64,000 bases of DNA from Bufo bufo (Eukaryota > Chordata > Amphibia > Anura > Bufonidae): contig NC_053393.1 in NCBI RefSeq assembly GCF_905171765.1, positions 191,545,921 through 191,609,920 of the forward strand. The letters are read 5' to 3'. The position numbers were made by a program, and so were the translations under genes. Numbering within the stretch: the first letter of the stretch is position 1; every line of letters begins with the position of its first letter. Below, one piece after another: positions 1 to 9,607 of the stretch. The notes beneath the pieces were generated by a model. It made no database searches, was not told where the DNA came from, and saw only the letters and a program-made list of their open reading frames with translations.

Positions 1-1445
1 AATCGGCTTGTGGGTTGGTGCCAGAGAAGGGCATGCGTCACTGGAGGATCGGGGGATCGGCTGCGTCGAGCTCGTCGCTACGGTGATTAGGTAGGCAGGG
101 TGGCTTGCACACCCGTCTCGCTATGTATAACATGTGGGGCTGCCGAGCATGCCGCCGGTCCCCAGCTGCGCTGGAGACTGCCCGCACTCCCGATCGCTTC
201 CGGCACCCCGAGACAGGCACCCCGATCCGCTCCAGGCCCTGCGCTAAGCACCCCCGCTCCCACATGCAGCGTCCCCCAGGCAGGCACCCCTCACCTGTGG
301 CTCAGCAGCGACGGGTCACGACGTCCGCTCGCATACCCTGAGCATCGGTCACGCTGGCCGTCGGCTCCACGACGCAGCGCTATATATCACTCACTCCCGT
401 ATCAGAACGTTCCGCCGTAGAGGAAAACGCCGTCCGCTCACACAGGGATCTATTCATTAGCTGCAATCAGTAAGCGGAGGTCCAGCTGCAGGATCAGGGG
501 ACGGAAGCCGAAACCTATAGGCGATTAATACGCCGCGGCTTTCCCTGTACAAATAGTCGATAGCGGTGGGCACGGGATGCAATGTTCCACATGGCGGAGC
601 GCAAATCCCTCGCAGCCGATCCCGATGCACGTTCTCCTGGTAATTACAATTAGCGAGGCTGTGAAGGTGGACATGCTTATGTGACTTTCAGTCATGTCTA
701 GGAATCCGCTGCAGAATAAACTCGTCTTCTTTACTGCGCCAAACTCAGGCAAGACGAGATAAGCAGATACTCAGACATGTGCACTGTATAACAAGTTAGG
801 ATTTCAATGGTTAATTCTAACCTAGAAGGGAATCACTGGCTTGCTGCGCTCCAGCAGGTCCTGGCTTGAGAGAGGGCGGGGGATGGTCAACACCTACAGG
901 CCCATACTGGTACTGCAGTCCAGGTGCAGGGCTCCTCTGCTCAGGCACAGTGGCTAGGTACTAAGGCAGGAGTGTAAAAAAAATAAAAAAAAATATATAT
1001 ATATTTAAATAAAATTTGGAATATGTTCAAGGATCAAATATAAAGAGGGCTTCAAGGAGGGGGGCTGGCCACGTCACTATTCGCACGCAGCCGGGCCGCC
1101 CGTAAGCCCATACGGTCAGTCAAGGGGTTGGTTCGGGCGCAGTCACAATAATCCGGTGGTTAGCTAGGGAGCGGTGGCATGAGTGAAGTGTCGCCCAGCT
1201 GGCGTGCGCTCACTCACACGTTTGTTCTTGGTTGTTCAGGTCCACAGGTGGTGGGCTAACTTACGATACTGTGGGGTTCGTGGCTGTCATGGCCGCCAGG
1301 TGAGTCAGGGGTGGTGCATGCGGGGGCCAACCCCCTCTTTTCTCCTGCATAGGCTTGGGGGACGGGGGATGGTGGACTATTATGTCCAGGCCTCTGGCGC
1401 ATCTCTTACAGGGTGGCGCCTACAGTCGTGGCCTTTGGTGGGGGG
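1..1445. other. GC-rich stretch without a recognisable gene
   Basis: No open frame here resembles a known protein, and the short open frames on both strands overlap in ways expected by chance in GC-rich DNA. An AT-rich patch lies at about 975-1020. A possible small exon-like block is at 1240-1299, with a pyrimidine-rich stretch ending in CAG before it and GTGAGT after it, and a second acceptor-like tract ends in GCATAG near 1350. This could belong to the tyrosine-recombinase retroelement whose 3' end lies at 4319-5425, but nothing in the sequence proves it. Confidence 0.4.
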
Positions 1446-1482
1446 GAAAAAAAATAAAATAATAATAATAATAATAATAATG
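1446..1482. repeat. A-rich and (AAT)n microsatellite
   Basis: A short A-run passes into about eight AAT/ATA triplets. It sits just upstream of the 53-bp tandem array. It encodes an isoleucine run in one frame, which is meaningless. Confidence 0.9.
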
Positions 1483-1510
1483 GTATAGATAGGAATGTTG
1501 CTTTGCCAGG

Positions 1511-2240
1511 TCTGTCACGACTACAGACTCCTTATAAAGCCCTGCCACGACTGCAGGCATCAGTCTGTCACGACTACAGACCTGCTCTAAAGCCCTGCCA
1601 CGACTGCAGGCAACAGTCTGTCACGACTACAGACCCGTTATAAAGCCCTGCCACGACTGCAGGCATCAGTCTGTCACGACTACAGACTCGTTATAAAGTC
1701 CTGCCACGACTGCAGGCATCAGTCTGTCACGACTACAGACCCGTTATAAAGCCCTGCCACGACTGCAGGCATCAGTCTGTCACGACTACAGACTCGTTAT
1801 AAAGTCCTGCCACGACTGCAGGCATCAGTCTGTCACGACTACAGACCCGTTATAAAGCCCTGCCACGACTGCAGGCATCAGTCTGTCACGACTACAGACT
1901 CGTTATAAAGTCCTGCCACGACTCCAGGCATCAGTCTGTCACGACTACAGACCCGCTCTAAAGCCCTGCCACGACTGCAGGCACAAATCCGTTACGACTA
2001 CAGACTCATTATTAAGACCGGCCACGACTGCAGGCATTAGTCTCATGTCAACAGACTCATGAGGTAATACTACCACGTCTACAGGCGATGGTCCGTTACC
2101 GCTACTCTCGATGTAGGGTCCCCTCACGACTACAGGGGCTAGTCGGTCACATCCACAGACTCGGTCGCACTCCCGTTAACTACAGGCACTGGGTGGGCAT
2201 CTACGGGTAGTTGCGTCACGACTACGCACGTGGGTCAGCC
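1511..2240. repeat. 53-bp minisatellite of paired hairpins
   Basis: Repeat starts at 1511, 1564, 1617, 1670, 1723, 1776, 1829, 1882 and 1935 give an exact 53-bp period. Copies become degenerate from about 1985 to 2240. Each unit holds two half-units with the same core CACGACT, one flanked by TCTGT/ACAGA and one by CCTGC/GCAGG, so each half can fold into a 5-6 bp hairpin with a 7-nt loop. From 1617 to 1935 units alternate between 'CCCGTTATAAAGCCC' and 'CTCGTTATAAAGTCC' types, a 106-bp higher-order repeat. No coding function is visible. Confidence 0.95.
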
Positions 2241-2330
2241 ACGGCCTGGGAGGTCAGCCTTCACGGTCACAGGTAGGTCCAGTTAGGCTTCAGTCTCCCA
2301 GCGGGTTCCAGTCACAATAACCAGCCCCTT

Positions 2331-2600
2331 GGTGAGGGGGGGCACTCCCGCACCGGCGCACAATGCCAGGGAGCTGTGCGGCTCCTCACGCGGCACACGG
2401 TTCAAACCAGCGGGGGCCGGGGCCCACGGTAAAGGAAGGGCTCCCTCTGATTCGGTGCACATTGCCAGGGAGTGGCGCTGCTCCCCACGCGGTACGAGTG
2501 TCCAGCCGGCGGTGGGTCGGCCCTAGCTGAGGAGGGGGGCTCCCCCGCACTGGTGCATTCTGCCAGGGAGCAGCGTGAGCTCCCTACGCGGCTGGGGGGT
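2331..2600. repeat. Three imperfect ~100-bp GC-rich tandem units
   Basis: Three diverged units share the blocks 'TGCCAGGGAG' (near 2363, 2464 and 2560) and 'ACGCGG', spaced about 100 bp apart. The open frame at 2329-2526 simply runs through two of them and resembles nothing known. Confidence 0.75.
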
Positions 2601-2886
2601 AAGGCTCCTCATCTTCAATAAAGTCTGGCACGGGCCGCCGTGCCGTTAGGTAGGCAGGGATCAGGGGAAGGAGTACTAGGCTCGGTCAGGGGGAGCAGAT
2701 CATAGGCGGTGGCTGGCTTCCTGCTGCCGGCCGTACATTAGGTTCCAAGGGGGTTATTTAGGCACAGGATGTTAGTTAGTCCGTGCAGGTGATCTGCGTT
2801 ATACCATGCTCTTCATGCTCATACTCAGAGCTGTGCCCATACGAGAGCTGCTTAAGTGGTTGATAGTGAAAAAAAAAAAAAAAAAA
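2601..2886. other. Spacer with AATAAA and a small hairpin
   Basis: There is no gene. An AATAAA hexamer at 2617-2622 is followed by a perfect 7-bp hairpin at 2627-2644 (GGCACGG, loop GCCG, CCGTGCC). An A-run at about 2870-2886 leads into the next tandem array. The hexamer could be a polyadenylation signal of an older retroelement, but this is only inference. Confidence 0.4.
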
Positions 2887-4157
2887 TACATTTTTGAGTC
2901 TCTCACGCATGGCTTCTCCGTTTTAGGTTTACACATATGACTCCGCCATCTGAGTCTCTCACGCATGGCTTCTCCGTGTTAGTTTTACACATACGGATCT
3001 GCCATTTGAGTCTCTCACGCATGGCTTCTCCGTTTTAGGTTACACATATGACTCCGCCATTAGAATCTCTCACGCATGGCTTCTCCGTTTTAGGTTTACA
3101 CATATGACTCCGCCATTAGAGTCTCTCACGCATGGCTTCCCCGTTTTAGGTTACACATATGACTCCGCCATTAGAGTCTCTCACGCATGGCTTCTCCGTT
3201 TTAGGTTTACACTTATGACTCCGCCATTAGAGTCTCTCACGCATGGCTTCTCCGTTTTAGGTTTACACATATGACTCCGCCATTAGAGTCTCTCACGCAT
3301 GGCTTCCCCGTTTTAGGTTACACATATGACTCCGCCATTAGAGTCTCTCACGCATGGCTTCTCCATGTGAGTTTTACACATACGACTCCGCCATTAGTCT
3401 CTCACGCCTGGCTTCTCCGTTTTAGGTTGGCACATATGACTCCGCCATTAGAATCTCTCACGCATGGCTGCTCCGTTTTAGGTTTACACATATGACTCCG
3501 CCATTAGAGTCTCTCACGCATGGCTTCTCCGTTTAGGTTCACACATATGACTCCGCCATCTGAGTCTCACGCATGGCTTCTCCGTTTTAGGTTTACACAT
3601 ATGACTCCGCCATTAGAGTCTCTCACGCATGGCTTCTCCGTTTTAGGTTACACATATGACTCCGCCATTAGAGTCTCTCACGCATGGCTTCTCAATGTGA
3701 GTTTTACACATACGAGTCCGCCATTAGTCTCTCACGCCTGGCTTCTCCGTTTTAGGTTGGCACATGTGACTCCGTCATTAGAATCTCTCACGCATGGCTG
3801 CTCCGTTTTAGGTTTACACGTATGACTCCGCCATTAGAGTCTCTCATGCATGGCTTCTCCGTTTTAGGTTACACAAATGACTCCGCCATCTGAGTCTCTC
3901 ACGCATGGCTTCTCCGTTTTAGTTTTACACATATGACTCCGCCATTAGAGTCCCTCACGCAGAGCTTCTCCGTTTTAGTTTTACACATATGACTCCGCTA
4001 TTAGAGTCCCTCACGCAGAGCTTCTCCGTTTTAGTTTTACACATATGACTCCGCCATTAGTCTCTCACGCATGGCTCCGCCATTAGTCTCTCACGCATGG
4101 CTTCTCCGCTTTAGGTTTACACACAGGACTCCGCCATTAGAGTCTCTCACGCATGGA
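2887..4157. repeat. 56-bp tandem array, about 22 units
   Basis: The unit is about 56 bp and carries the constant blocks 'TCTCACGCATGGCTTCTCCG', 'TTTTAGGTTTACACATATGA' and 'CTCCGCCATTAGAG'. Roughly 22 units fill the interval, with small indels. A variant segment at 3361-3480 recurs 330 bp later at 3691-3810 with the same marker changes (ATGTGAG, GCCTGGC, TTGGCACAT), so a block of about six units was duplicated. Open frames at 3271-3495 and 3520-3825 are shadows of the repeat and show the same duplicated pattern. No function is apparent. Confidence 0.95.
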
Positions 4158-4318
4158 GATTAAAAAAAATAAATAAAAAAAAAGGGGGCCTATCACTCAC
4201 CTATTGGGCTTTGTCAGGGTTTTTGCCACTCTCAATTAAACTTGTCCTATAGCATTGTTAACTATACATGGCAGGTATTCAGCACCATTGGTACAGGCTA
4301 CATCCGGACCTACCTTCA

Positions 4319-4985
4319 CTCTTCTCCGCCCACCCGATCAAAGCGGCGTTGAAGGGTTTGCGCAAGATATCTGTTGTGAAACGACATGGGCGTCAGCCAT
4401 TTACCGGTAGCTTGTTCAGGCCGTGACAGGCAAACTGCAGGGGCAAACCGTTCGGGCCACAGGTTAGCGCTCTGGTAGAAACAGCCTGGTACCTGGCCTT
4501 CCATGGATTCCTCAGGTCAGGCAAGCTCATGGGCACCAATACGCTGGCTGGGTGCCTGCGGAAAGGTCAGCTCATCCGGCGCGGGTCCATCTATGTCCTC
4601 ACCTTGGCCTCGTCCAAGACGTCACGGCCGGGGCAACCAGTGGCGGTCAGATACTTTCCCACGGACAGCAGATGGTGTCCGGGCAGGCCTTGGAGGCTTG
4701 GCTGCGTAGTATTTAGTCCAAGCGGCATGTTCTCCCGTACTCGAACTAGGCAATGCCCGGCTAACCACCGCGGCCTTTCTTACGTACATTCAGGTTAGTT
4801 GACAGGTTCAGGGGTCGGTCCTCGCTGGATCACAGGACATTCCTTCCGCATGGGCGCGGCAGCAACGGCGTCCATGCATTAGGTGCCAGTACATGTCATC
4901 AAACGGATGGGTCGTCGCATTTCCGCGTGTTCCATGCGTAATATCCCGGATCCTTATACGAAATATCATTGGCTTTCGAGTTTTG
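4319..4985 (+). pseudogene. Decayed tyrosine recombinase (DIRS-order type)
   Basis: Several frames together give a tyrosine-recombinase fold fragment. In order: 'HPIKAALKGLRKIS' near 4330; an AWYLAFHGFLRSG block near 4470-4520, which carries the first catalytic Arg in the LRxGE-like motif of DIRS recombinases; a beta-hairpin-like 'LASSKTSRPGQP' near 4600; and the H-x-x-R box 'TGHSFRMGAA' at 4832-4861. At least two stops and a frameshift near 4680 interrupt it, so no active enzyme can be made. Such recombinases integrate a circular DNA intermediate of Ngaro, PAT and DIRS retrotransposons; Cryptons also carry one. The split direct repeat just downstream favours Ngaro/PAT. I see no reverse transcriptase upstream. 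Confidence 0.7.
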
Positions 4986-5040
4986 GTCTGTAGTTTCTGT
5001 TATCAAGTTTTCTAACTCCTATGCATGGTTCTTTTGGCCC

Positions 5041-5425
5041 CTTTAGGCTACCCTTCGATAAGCAGTTCCGGCATAACTCTGCTGCTTCTAGGTTGGGGGG
5101 GTGGAGTATAGGCTTAGGTAGGGTACCCTCTCAGCATGAGCCGATCCGAGCACAAGTGGTAGGCAATTAAGAGTGCCGCATTTGTGTGAGGGGAGGCGGG
5201 GCGTTCACTATTTAAACCTGGCCCTCCTCCCCCCACTTGTCGGTTCGAACGATTTCAACCCACCCAGGAGCCCTCCCTTCTTTCAGGTCTCATCATTGGG
5301 GTAGCCCCCTTTAGGCTACCCTTCGATAAGCAGTTCCGGCATAACTCTGCTGCTTCTAGGTTGGGGGGGTGGAGTATAGGCTTAGATAGGGTACCCTCTC
5401 AGCATGAGCCGATCCGAGCACAAGT
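5041..5425 (+). repeat. Split direct repeat (B1-A2-B2), DIRS-order 3' terminus
   Basis: Positions 5041-5157 recur at 5309-5425 (offset 268 bp) with almost no change. The 151-bp segment between them contains a TATTTAAA box near 5212. A B1-A2-B2 order directly after a tyrosine recombinase is the terminal layout known from Ngaro and PAT elements; the matching A1 copy would lie at the element's 5' end and I do not find it in the window. At the A2/B2 junction GGGTAGCC (5299-5306) and GGCTACCC (5314-5321) form a perfect 8-bp hairpin. Confidence 0.7.
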
Positions 5426-5538
5426 CAAAGCTAAATCTGTGACTAGTAATCACAAAAGAGACAAGCAAAGTCAAACCAGCTAAGCCAAACAGTGAAGTAA
5501 CGACAGACATGAGAATAGTCAGGAAACAGTCCAATGTA

Positions 5539-7131
5539 CAAACCAGATTCCCAAAAAGTTGGGACACTATACAAATCGTGAATAAAAACTGAATGCAATG
5601 ATGGGGAGGTGCCAACTTCTAATATTTTATTCAGAATAGAACATAAATCACGGAACAAAAGTTTAAACTGAGAAAATGTACCATTTTAAGGGAAAAATAT
5701 GCTGAATCAGAATTTCATGGCGTCAACAAATCCCCCAAAAGTTGGGACAAGGCCATTTTCACCACTGTGTGGCATCTCCCCTTTTTCTTACAACACTCAA
5801 TAGACGTCTGGGGACCGAGGAGACCAGTTTCTCAAGTTTAGAAATAGGAATGCTCTCCCATTCTTTCTAATACAGGCCTCTAACTGTTCAATCTTCTTGG
5901 GCCTTCTTTGTTGCACCTTCCTCTTTATGATGCGCCAAATGTTCTCTATAGGTGAAAGATCTGGACTGCAGACTGGCCATTTCAGTACCCGGATCCTTCT
6001 CCTACGCAGCCATGATGTTGTGATTGATGCAGAATGTGGTCTGGCATTATCTTGTTGAAAAATCCAGGGTCTTCCCTGAAAGAGATGACGTCTGGATGGG
6101 AGCATATGTTGTTCTAGAACCTGAATATATTTTTCTGCATTGATGGTGCCTTTCCAGACATGCAAGCTGCCCATGCCACACGCATTCATGCAACCCCATA
6201 CCATCAGAGATGCAGGCTTCTGAACTGAGCGTTGATAACAACTTGGGTTGTCCTTGTCCTCTTTGGTCCGGATGACATGGCGTCCCAGATTTCCAAAGAG
6301 AACTTCGAATCGTGACTCGTCTGACCACAGAACAGTCTTCCATTTTGCCACACTCCATTTTAAATGATCCCTGGCCCAGTGAAAACGCCTGAGCTTGTGG
6401 ATCTTGCTTAGAAATGGCTTCTTCTTTGCACTGTAGAGTTTCAGCTGGCAACGGCGGATGGCACGGTGGATTGTGTTCACTGACAATGGTTTCTGGAAGT
6501 ATTCCTGAGCCCATTCTGTGATTTCCTTTACAGTAGCATTCCTGTTTGTGGTGCAGTGTCGTTTAAGGGCCCGGAGATCACGGGCATCCAGTATGGTTTT
6601 ACGGCCTTGACCCTTACGCACAGAGATTGTTCCAGATTCTCTGAATCTTCGGATGATGTTATGCACAGTTGATGATGATAGATGCAAAATCTTTGCAATT
6701 TTTCGCTGGGTAACACCTTTCTGATATTGCTCCACTATCTTTCTGCGCAACATTGTGGGAATTGGTGATCCTCTACCCATCTTGCCTTCTGAGAGACACT
6801 GCCACTCTGAGAAGCTCATTTTATACCCAATCATGTTGCCAATTGACCTAATTAGTGTTAATTGGTCTTCCAGCTCTTCGTTATGCTCAAATTTACTTTT
6901 TCCAGCCTCTTATTGCTACTTGTCCCAACTTTTTTGGGATTTGTTGACACCGTGAAAATTGGAATCAACGTATTTTTCCTTTAAAATGATACATTTACTC
7001 GGATTAAACGTTTGATCTGTCATCTACGTTCTATTAGAAATAAAATATTGACATTTGCCATCTCCACATCATTGCATTCAGTTTTTATTCACAATTTGTT
7101 TAGTGTCCCAACTTTTTTGGAATCCGGTTTG
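5539..7131 (-). mobile_element. Complete Tc1/mariner transposon, 1593 bp
   Basis: The element is flanked by TA at 5537-5538 and 7132-7133, the Tc1/mariner target duplication. Terminal inverted repeats are about 200-220 bp: 5539 to about 5757 and about 6925 to 7131. Both begin CAAACC(A/G)GATTCC and contain 'AAAAAGTTGGGACA' near the outer end and again at the inner end, as expected for a double-site Tc1 terminal repeat. One transposase gene lies between them on the minus strand. The size matches the usual 1.6 kb. The arms differ from each other by scattered changes, so the copy is not brand new. Confidence 0.95.
5797..6834 (-). CDS. Tc1-family transposase (DD34E), C-terminus frameshifted
   Basis: This 345-codon protein would cut and rejoin its own element at TA sites in the nucleus. 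Residues 30-65 form the first helix-turn-helix (QRKIAKILHLSSSTVHNIIRRF). A GRK-type AT-hook-like motif is near 76-79 and a second DNA-binding helix region spans about 85-135. The catalytic triad is D172 (LWSDESRF), D262 (FQQDNARPH) and E297 (SPDLSPIENIW), with 34 residues between the second D and E. The normal family C-terminus is lost: from about 5865 the reading frame has slipped by one base, so the last 20-odd residues are abnormal and the stop comes early. The ATG at 6834 leaves a longer N-terminus than usual; the ATG about 19 codons further in also fits. The catalytic core is intact. Confidence 0.9.
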   Translation of the reverse strand: MIGYKMSFSEWQCLSEGKMGRGSPIPTMLRRKIVEQYQKGVTQRKIAKILHLSSSTVHNIIRRFRESGTISVRKGQGRKTILDARDLRALKRHCTTNRNATVKEITEWAQEYFQKPLSVNTIHRAIRRCQLKLYSAKKKPFLSKIHKLRRFHWARDHLKWSVAKWKTVLWSDESRFEVLFGNLGRHVIRTKEDKDNPSCYQRSVQKPASLMVWGCMNACGMGSLHVWKGTINAEKYIQVLEQHMLPSRRHLFQGRPWIFQQDNARPHSASITTSWLRRRRIRVLKWPVCSPDLSPIENIWRIIKRKVQQRRPKKIEQLEACIRKNGRAFLFLNLRNWSPRSPDVY

Positions 7132-7133
7132 TA

Positions 7134-7988
7134 ATAAACAGTAGCATATACTAGGTGAAAGGCAAAAGAGTCGTTGGATAAGCTAGATCAATAAAGACAA
7201 GTATACTCTCAATGAATAGAGAGGCAAACTAGGGTAATTAATTTCAATGGGAGTTCCGGAGATAGCCAAGTATAGTGCTTAGTTATCACTGGGACTGCCA
7301 TAGAAATGATGGAGAAGCTGATCACATGCCTGACCAGCTGCTCTGTTCATTTCTCCGAGGGATACAGGGTCCCTGTTCTTGTGATCAATGAGGATCCCAG
7401 GGTTAGGACCCCCACCGAACTAATAGTTATCCCCTCTCCTGTGGGCAGGGAATAACTTAACATAACCAGACTACTTCTTTATTGATGAACGTCGAGGAAA
7501 CTCACCCTGGTAACTTAAGGTTTAAAGGTAAAAGAGAGAAAGTAGATGGTGGAAATAGAGGAAAAAACATAAAATAAAAGGACTTGCAGTCCGCTATCTG
7601 CAGGGAAGGGTATCAGTTTCCCGACTCTTATAACCATTCTTTATATTGTTACAGTATACAATTATTATTGAAGATGAACAATTAGCTGAGACTGTAAGCA
7701 CATTAGTTAAAAATATGCAGCCAATAAACTAAATTGAGTCTCAAATTTAAACAGAGTACATGCTTAAAAAGCAGTCATAAAATTGCCATTGACTTACAAC
7801 GGAAGACATGTGTACTACATAGAATACTTTTTGCAGCAGCAAGTTTTTTCGAATATGTTCTCCAGGGCTGTAGCATTAATGGTATTTATTACAATTAAAA
7901 AGTTTACTGCTCCCTAAAAACAAAGTTCTCTGCTCTCCTGATCCAAAAAATAATAAAACATTAAAATATACTTCCAGTGGTTTCCCAG
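7134..7988. other. AT-rich spacer, no feature seen
   Basis: No open frame of interest, no recognisable repeat ends and no RNA gene. This is presumably old host or unrecognised repeat DNA. Confidence 0.4.
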
Positions 7989-7991
7989 TTA

Positions 7992-8442
7992 GGCCTCATG
8001 CACACGACCGTTGTTGTGTTCCATGTCCGTTGTTCCATTTTCCGTGATTTTCTGCGGACCCTTTGACTTTCAATGGGTCAGTTGAAAACTCTGAAAATGC
8101 ACCGTTTGTCATGCGCGTCCGTGATCCATGTTTCCAGTCCGTCAAAAAAATATGACCTGTCCTATTTTTTTCAAGGACAACGGTTCGCGGACCCATTCAA
8201 GTCAATGGGTCCATGAAAAAACACGGAGGCACACAAGATTGTCATCCGCGTCCGTGATCTGTGTCCGTTTTTTTCCTATCATTTTCAAGGCAAACTTGAC
8301 TTAGATTTTTTTTTCACTTTTCATGTCCGTGGATCCTCCAAAAATCAAGGAAGACACACGGAAACAAAAACGGAAACGGATCACGGAACAACAGAACCCC
8401 GTTTTGCGGATCGTTAAAAAATACTGTCGTGTGCATGAGGCC
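7992..8442. mobile_element. Foldback MITE with TTA duplication (Harbinger-like)
   Basis: Ends are GGCCTCATGCACACGAC and its inverse, flanked by TTA at 7989-7991 and 8443-8445. The 3-bp TWA-type duplication and short terminal repeats suggest PIF/Harbinger mobilisation. The interior is made of diverged inverted blocks (TCCGTGAT, CGGACC, CACGGA), so much of the element can fold back. It has no coding capacity. An inverted relative is at 50 kb distance (60050-60486). Confidence 0.85.
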
Positions 8443-8528
8443 TTATTCACACAACATACAAAACCCATTGTTAGTGTCAAGTCATATGTCACTAGCTTGA
8501 ACATCATCACAAAGCCTGACACAGTTAA

Positions 8529-8717
8529 GGGCGGGTTCACGTCAGCGTTTCAAATTCCAATATTGCTTTCAGTTATAACATGGTTATAACAGAAAATAAC
8601 GAAATTTGTAAGATGGAATTCAAAACAGAAACCTTTAGATGCATTCCGTTTTGATACGTCATAATAGAGGTCTACGGGCAAGCGTTACGGAATTTGTAAC
8701 GCTGATGTGAACCCGTC
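8529..8717. mobile_element. Short palindromic MITE with TTAA flanks
   Basis: Left end GGGCGGGTTCACGTCAGCGTT matches the inverse of the right end (AACGCTGATGTGAACCCGTC) with few changes. TTAA occurs at 8525-8528 and 8718-8721. The 189-bp length, lack of coding and TTAA duplication fit a piggyBac- or Kolobok-mobilised MITE. Confidence 0.75.
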
Positions 8718-8947
8718 TTAACTGGTTGAAGATATGGTGAGGTGTAGTGCCGAAGGGGGGAGGGAATCACTGTGGTATAAATACTTGAAAGGTTTTTTGT
8801 TTTATTTATTTTTGGTACACATAACACTTAATTTTTTTCCAAAGAAATTTGAATTTCCTTCTTTCGGATTTCTGCTTACCCTCATCTAGTGTGACATAGA
8901 TGAATACTTGACTAAATATCATAGACTAGAACATCTATGAATGTTAC

Positions 8948-9607
8948 TATCACGGTCTGCGTGACTATCACATACGTGACGCAGAGGGAGAGAACAAGGA
9001 AGGCCCTGCCCAAGTGAGAGGGAAGGTGGTGACCCCTGACTCACCTAGCGGCTGGCACCTGGCTGCCCTGACGTCCCTAGACGGGTTCCTCACCCGTACC
9101 CCGATCACGTGCCTAAAGCCCTGGCTTTCCCTAAGCTGAGCCCTAGATAGTGAACAGGGCGGTGGGAACACTAGTCCGCACCACTAGCTCTAAAGGAAAA
9201 CACCAAGGGAAGGACAGACAATACAAACTCAACATATAATCCCAGGTGGGCGACAACAGGAGACAACAAGAAGCCCAACAGGGATCCGGAGGGTAGCACT
9301 CTGGAACGACAACCAGGATTCACAACTCCAGTGGGTCAGTATAGATGTCCAGGCAGGAAGCTCCATAACTGCCAACTAGAGAAGTGTGAGGGGAGAATAT
9401 AAGGAGGTTGGGAGTGGCAGACAAGAAACAGCTGAGGAGAAGAAGCTACGGATCCCTGATTGAGACAAAAAGGATAGCAAGGCAAACACAGAAAACAATC
9501 ACTAAGAAACAACGTGATCTTTAGATATAGAGCGCGCAGCCACCCGCTGCGACCTCCTGACCCCTGGTATAACGGAGTCAGACGTGGCTCTTGATACCCT
9601 CGTGACA
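8948..9607 (-). repeat. gypsy-1 3' LTR
   Basis: On the minus strand this is the downstream LTR, running from TGTCACGAGG to CCGTGATA. The polypurine tract AAAGGGGGGG lies immediately before it (9608-9622 on the plus strand as CCCCCCCTTT). The integrase open frame continues about 35 codons into the LTR. Confidence 0.95.

Noticed and set aside
1..842. Ribosomal or CpG-island promoter region
   Set aside because: Base composition is GC-rich, but I could not recognise rRNA sequence or a downstream first exon.
1511..2240. CRISPR-like array
   Set aside because: Units are adjacent without variable spacers, the period is a minisatellite of 53 bp, and the setting is a vertebrate genome.
3271..3825. 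Possible repeat protein with MTPPLESLTHG units
   Set aside because: The frame only follows the 56-bp DNA repeat, shifts with indels, and has no start context or conserved domain.
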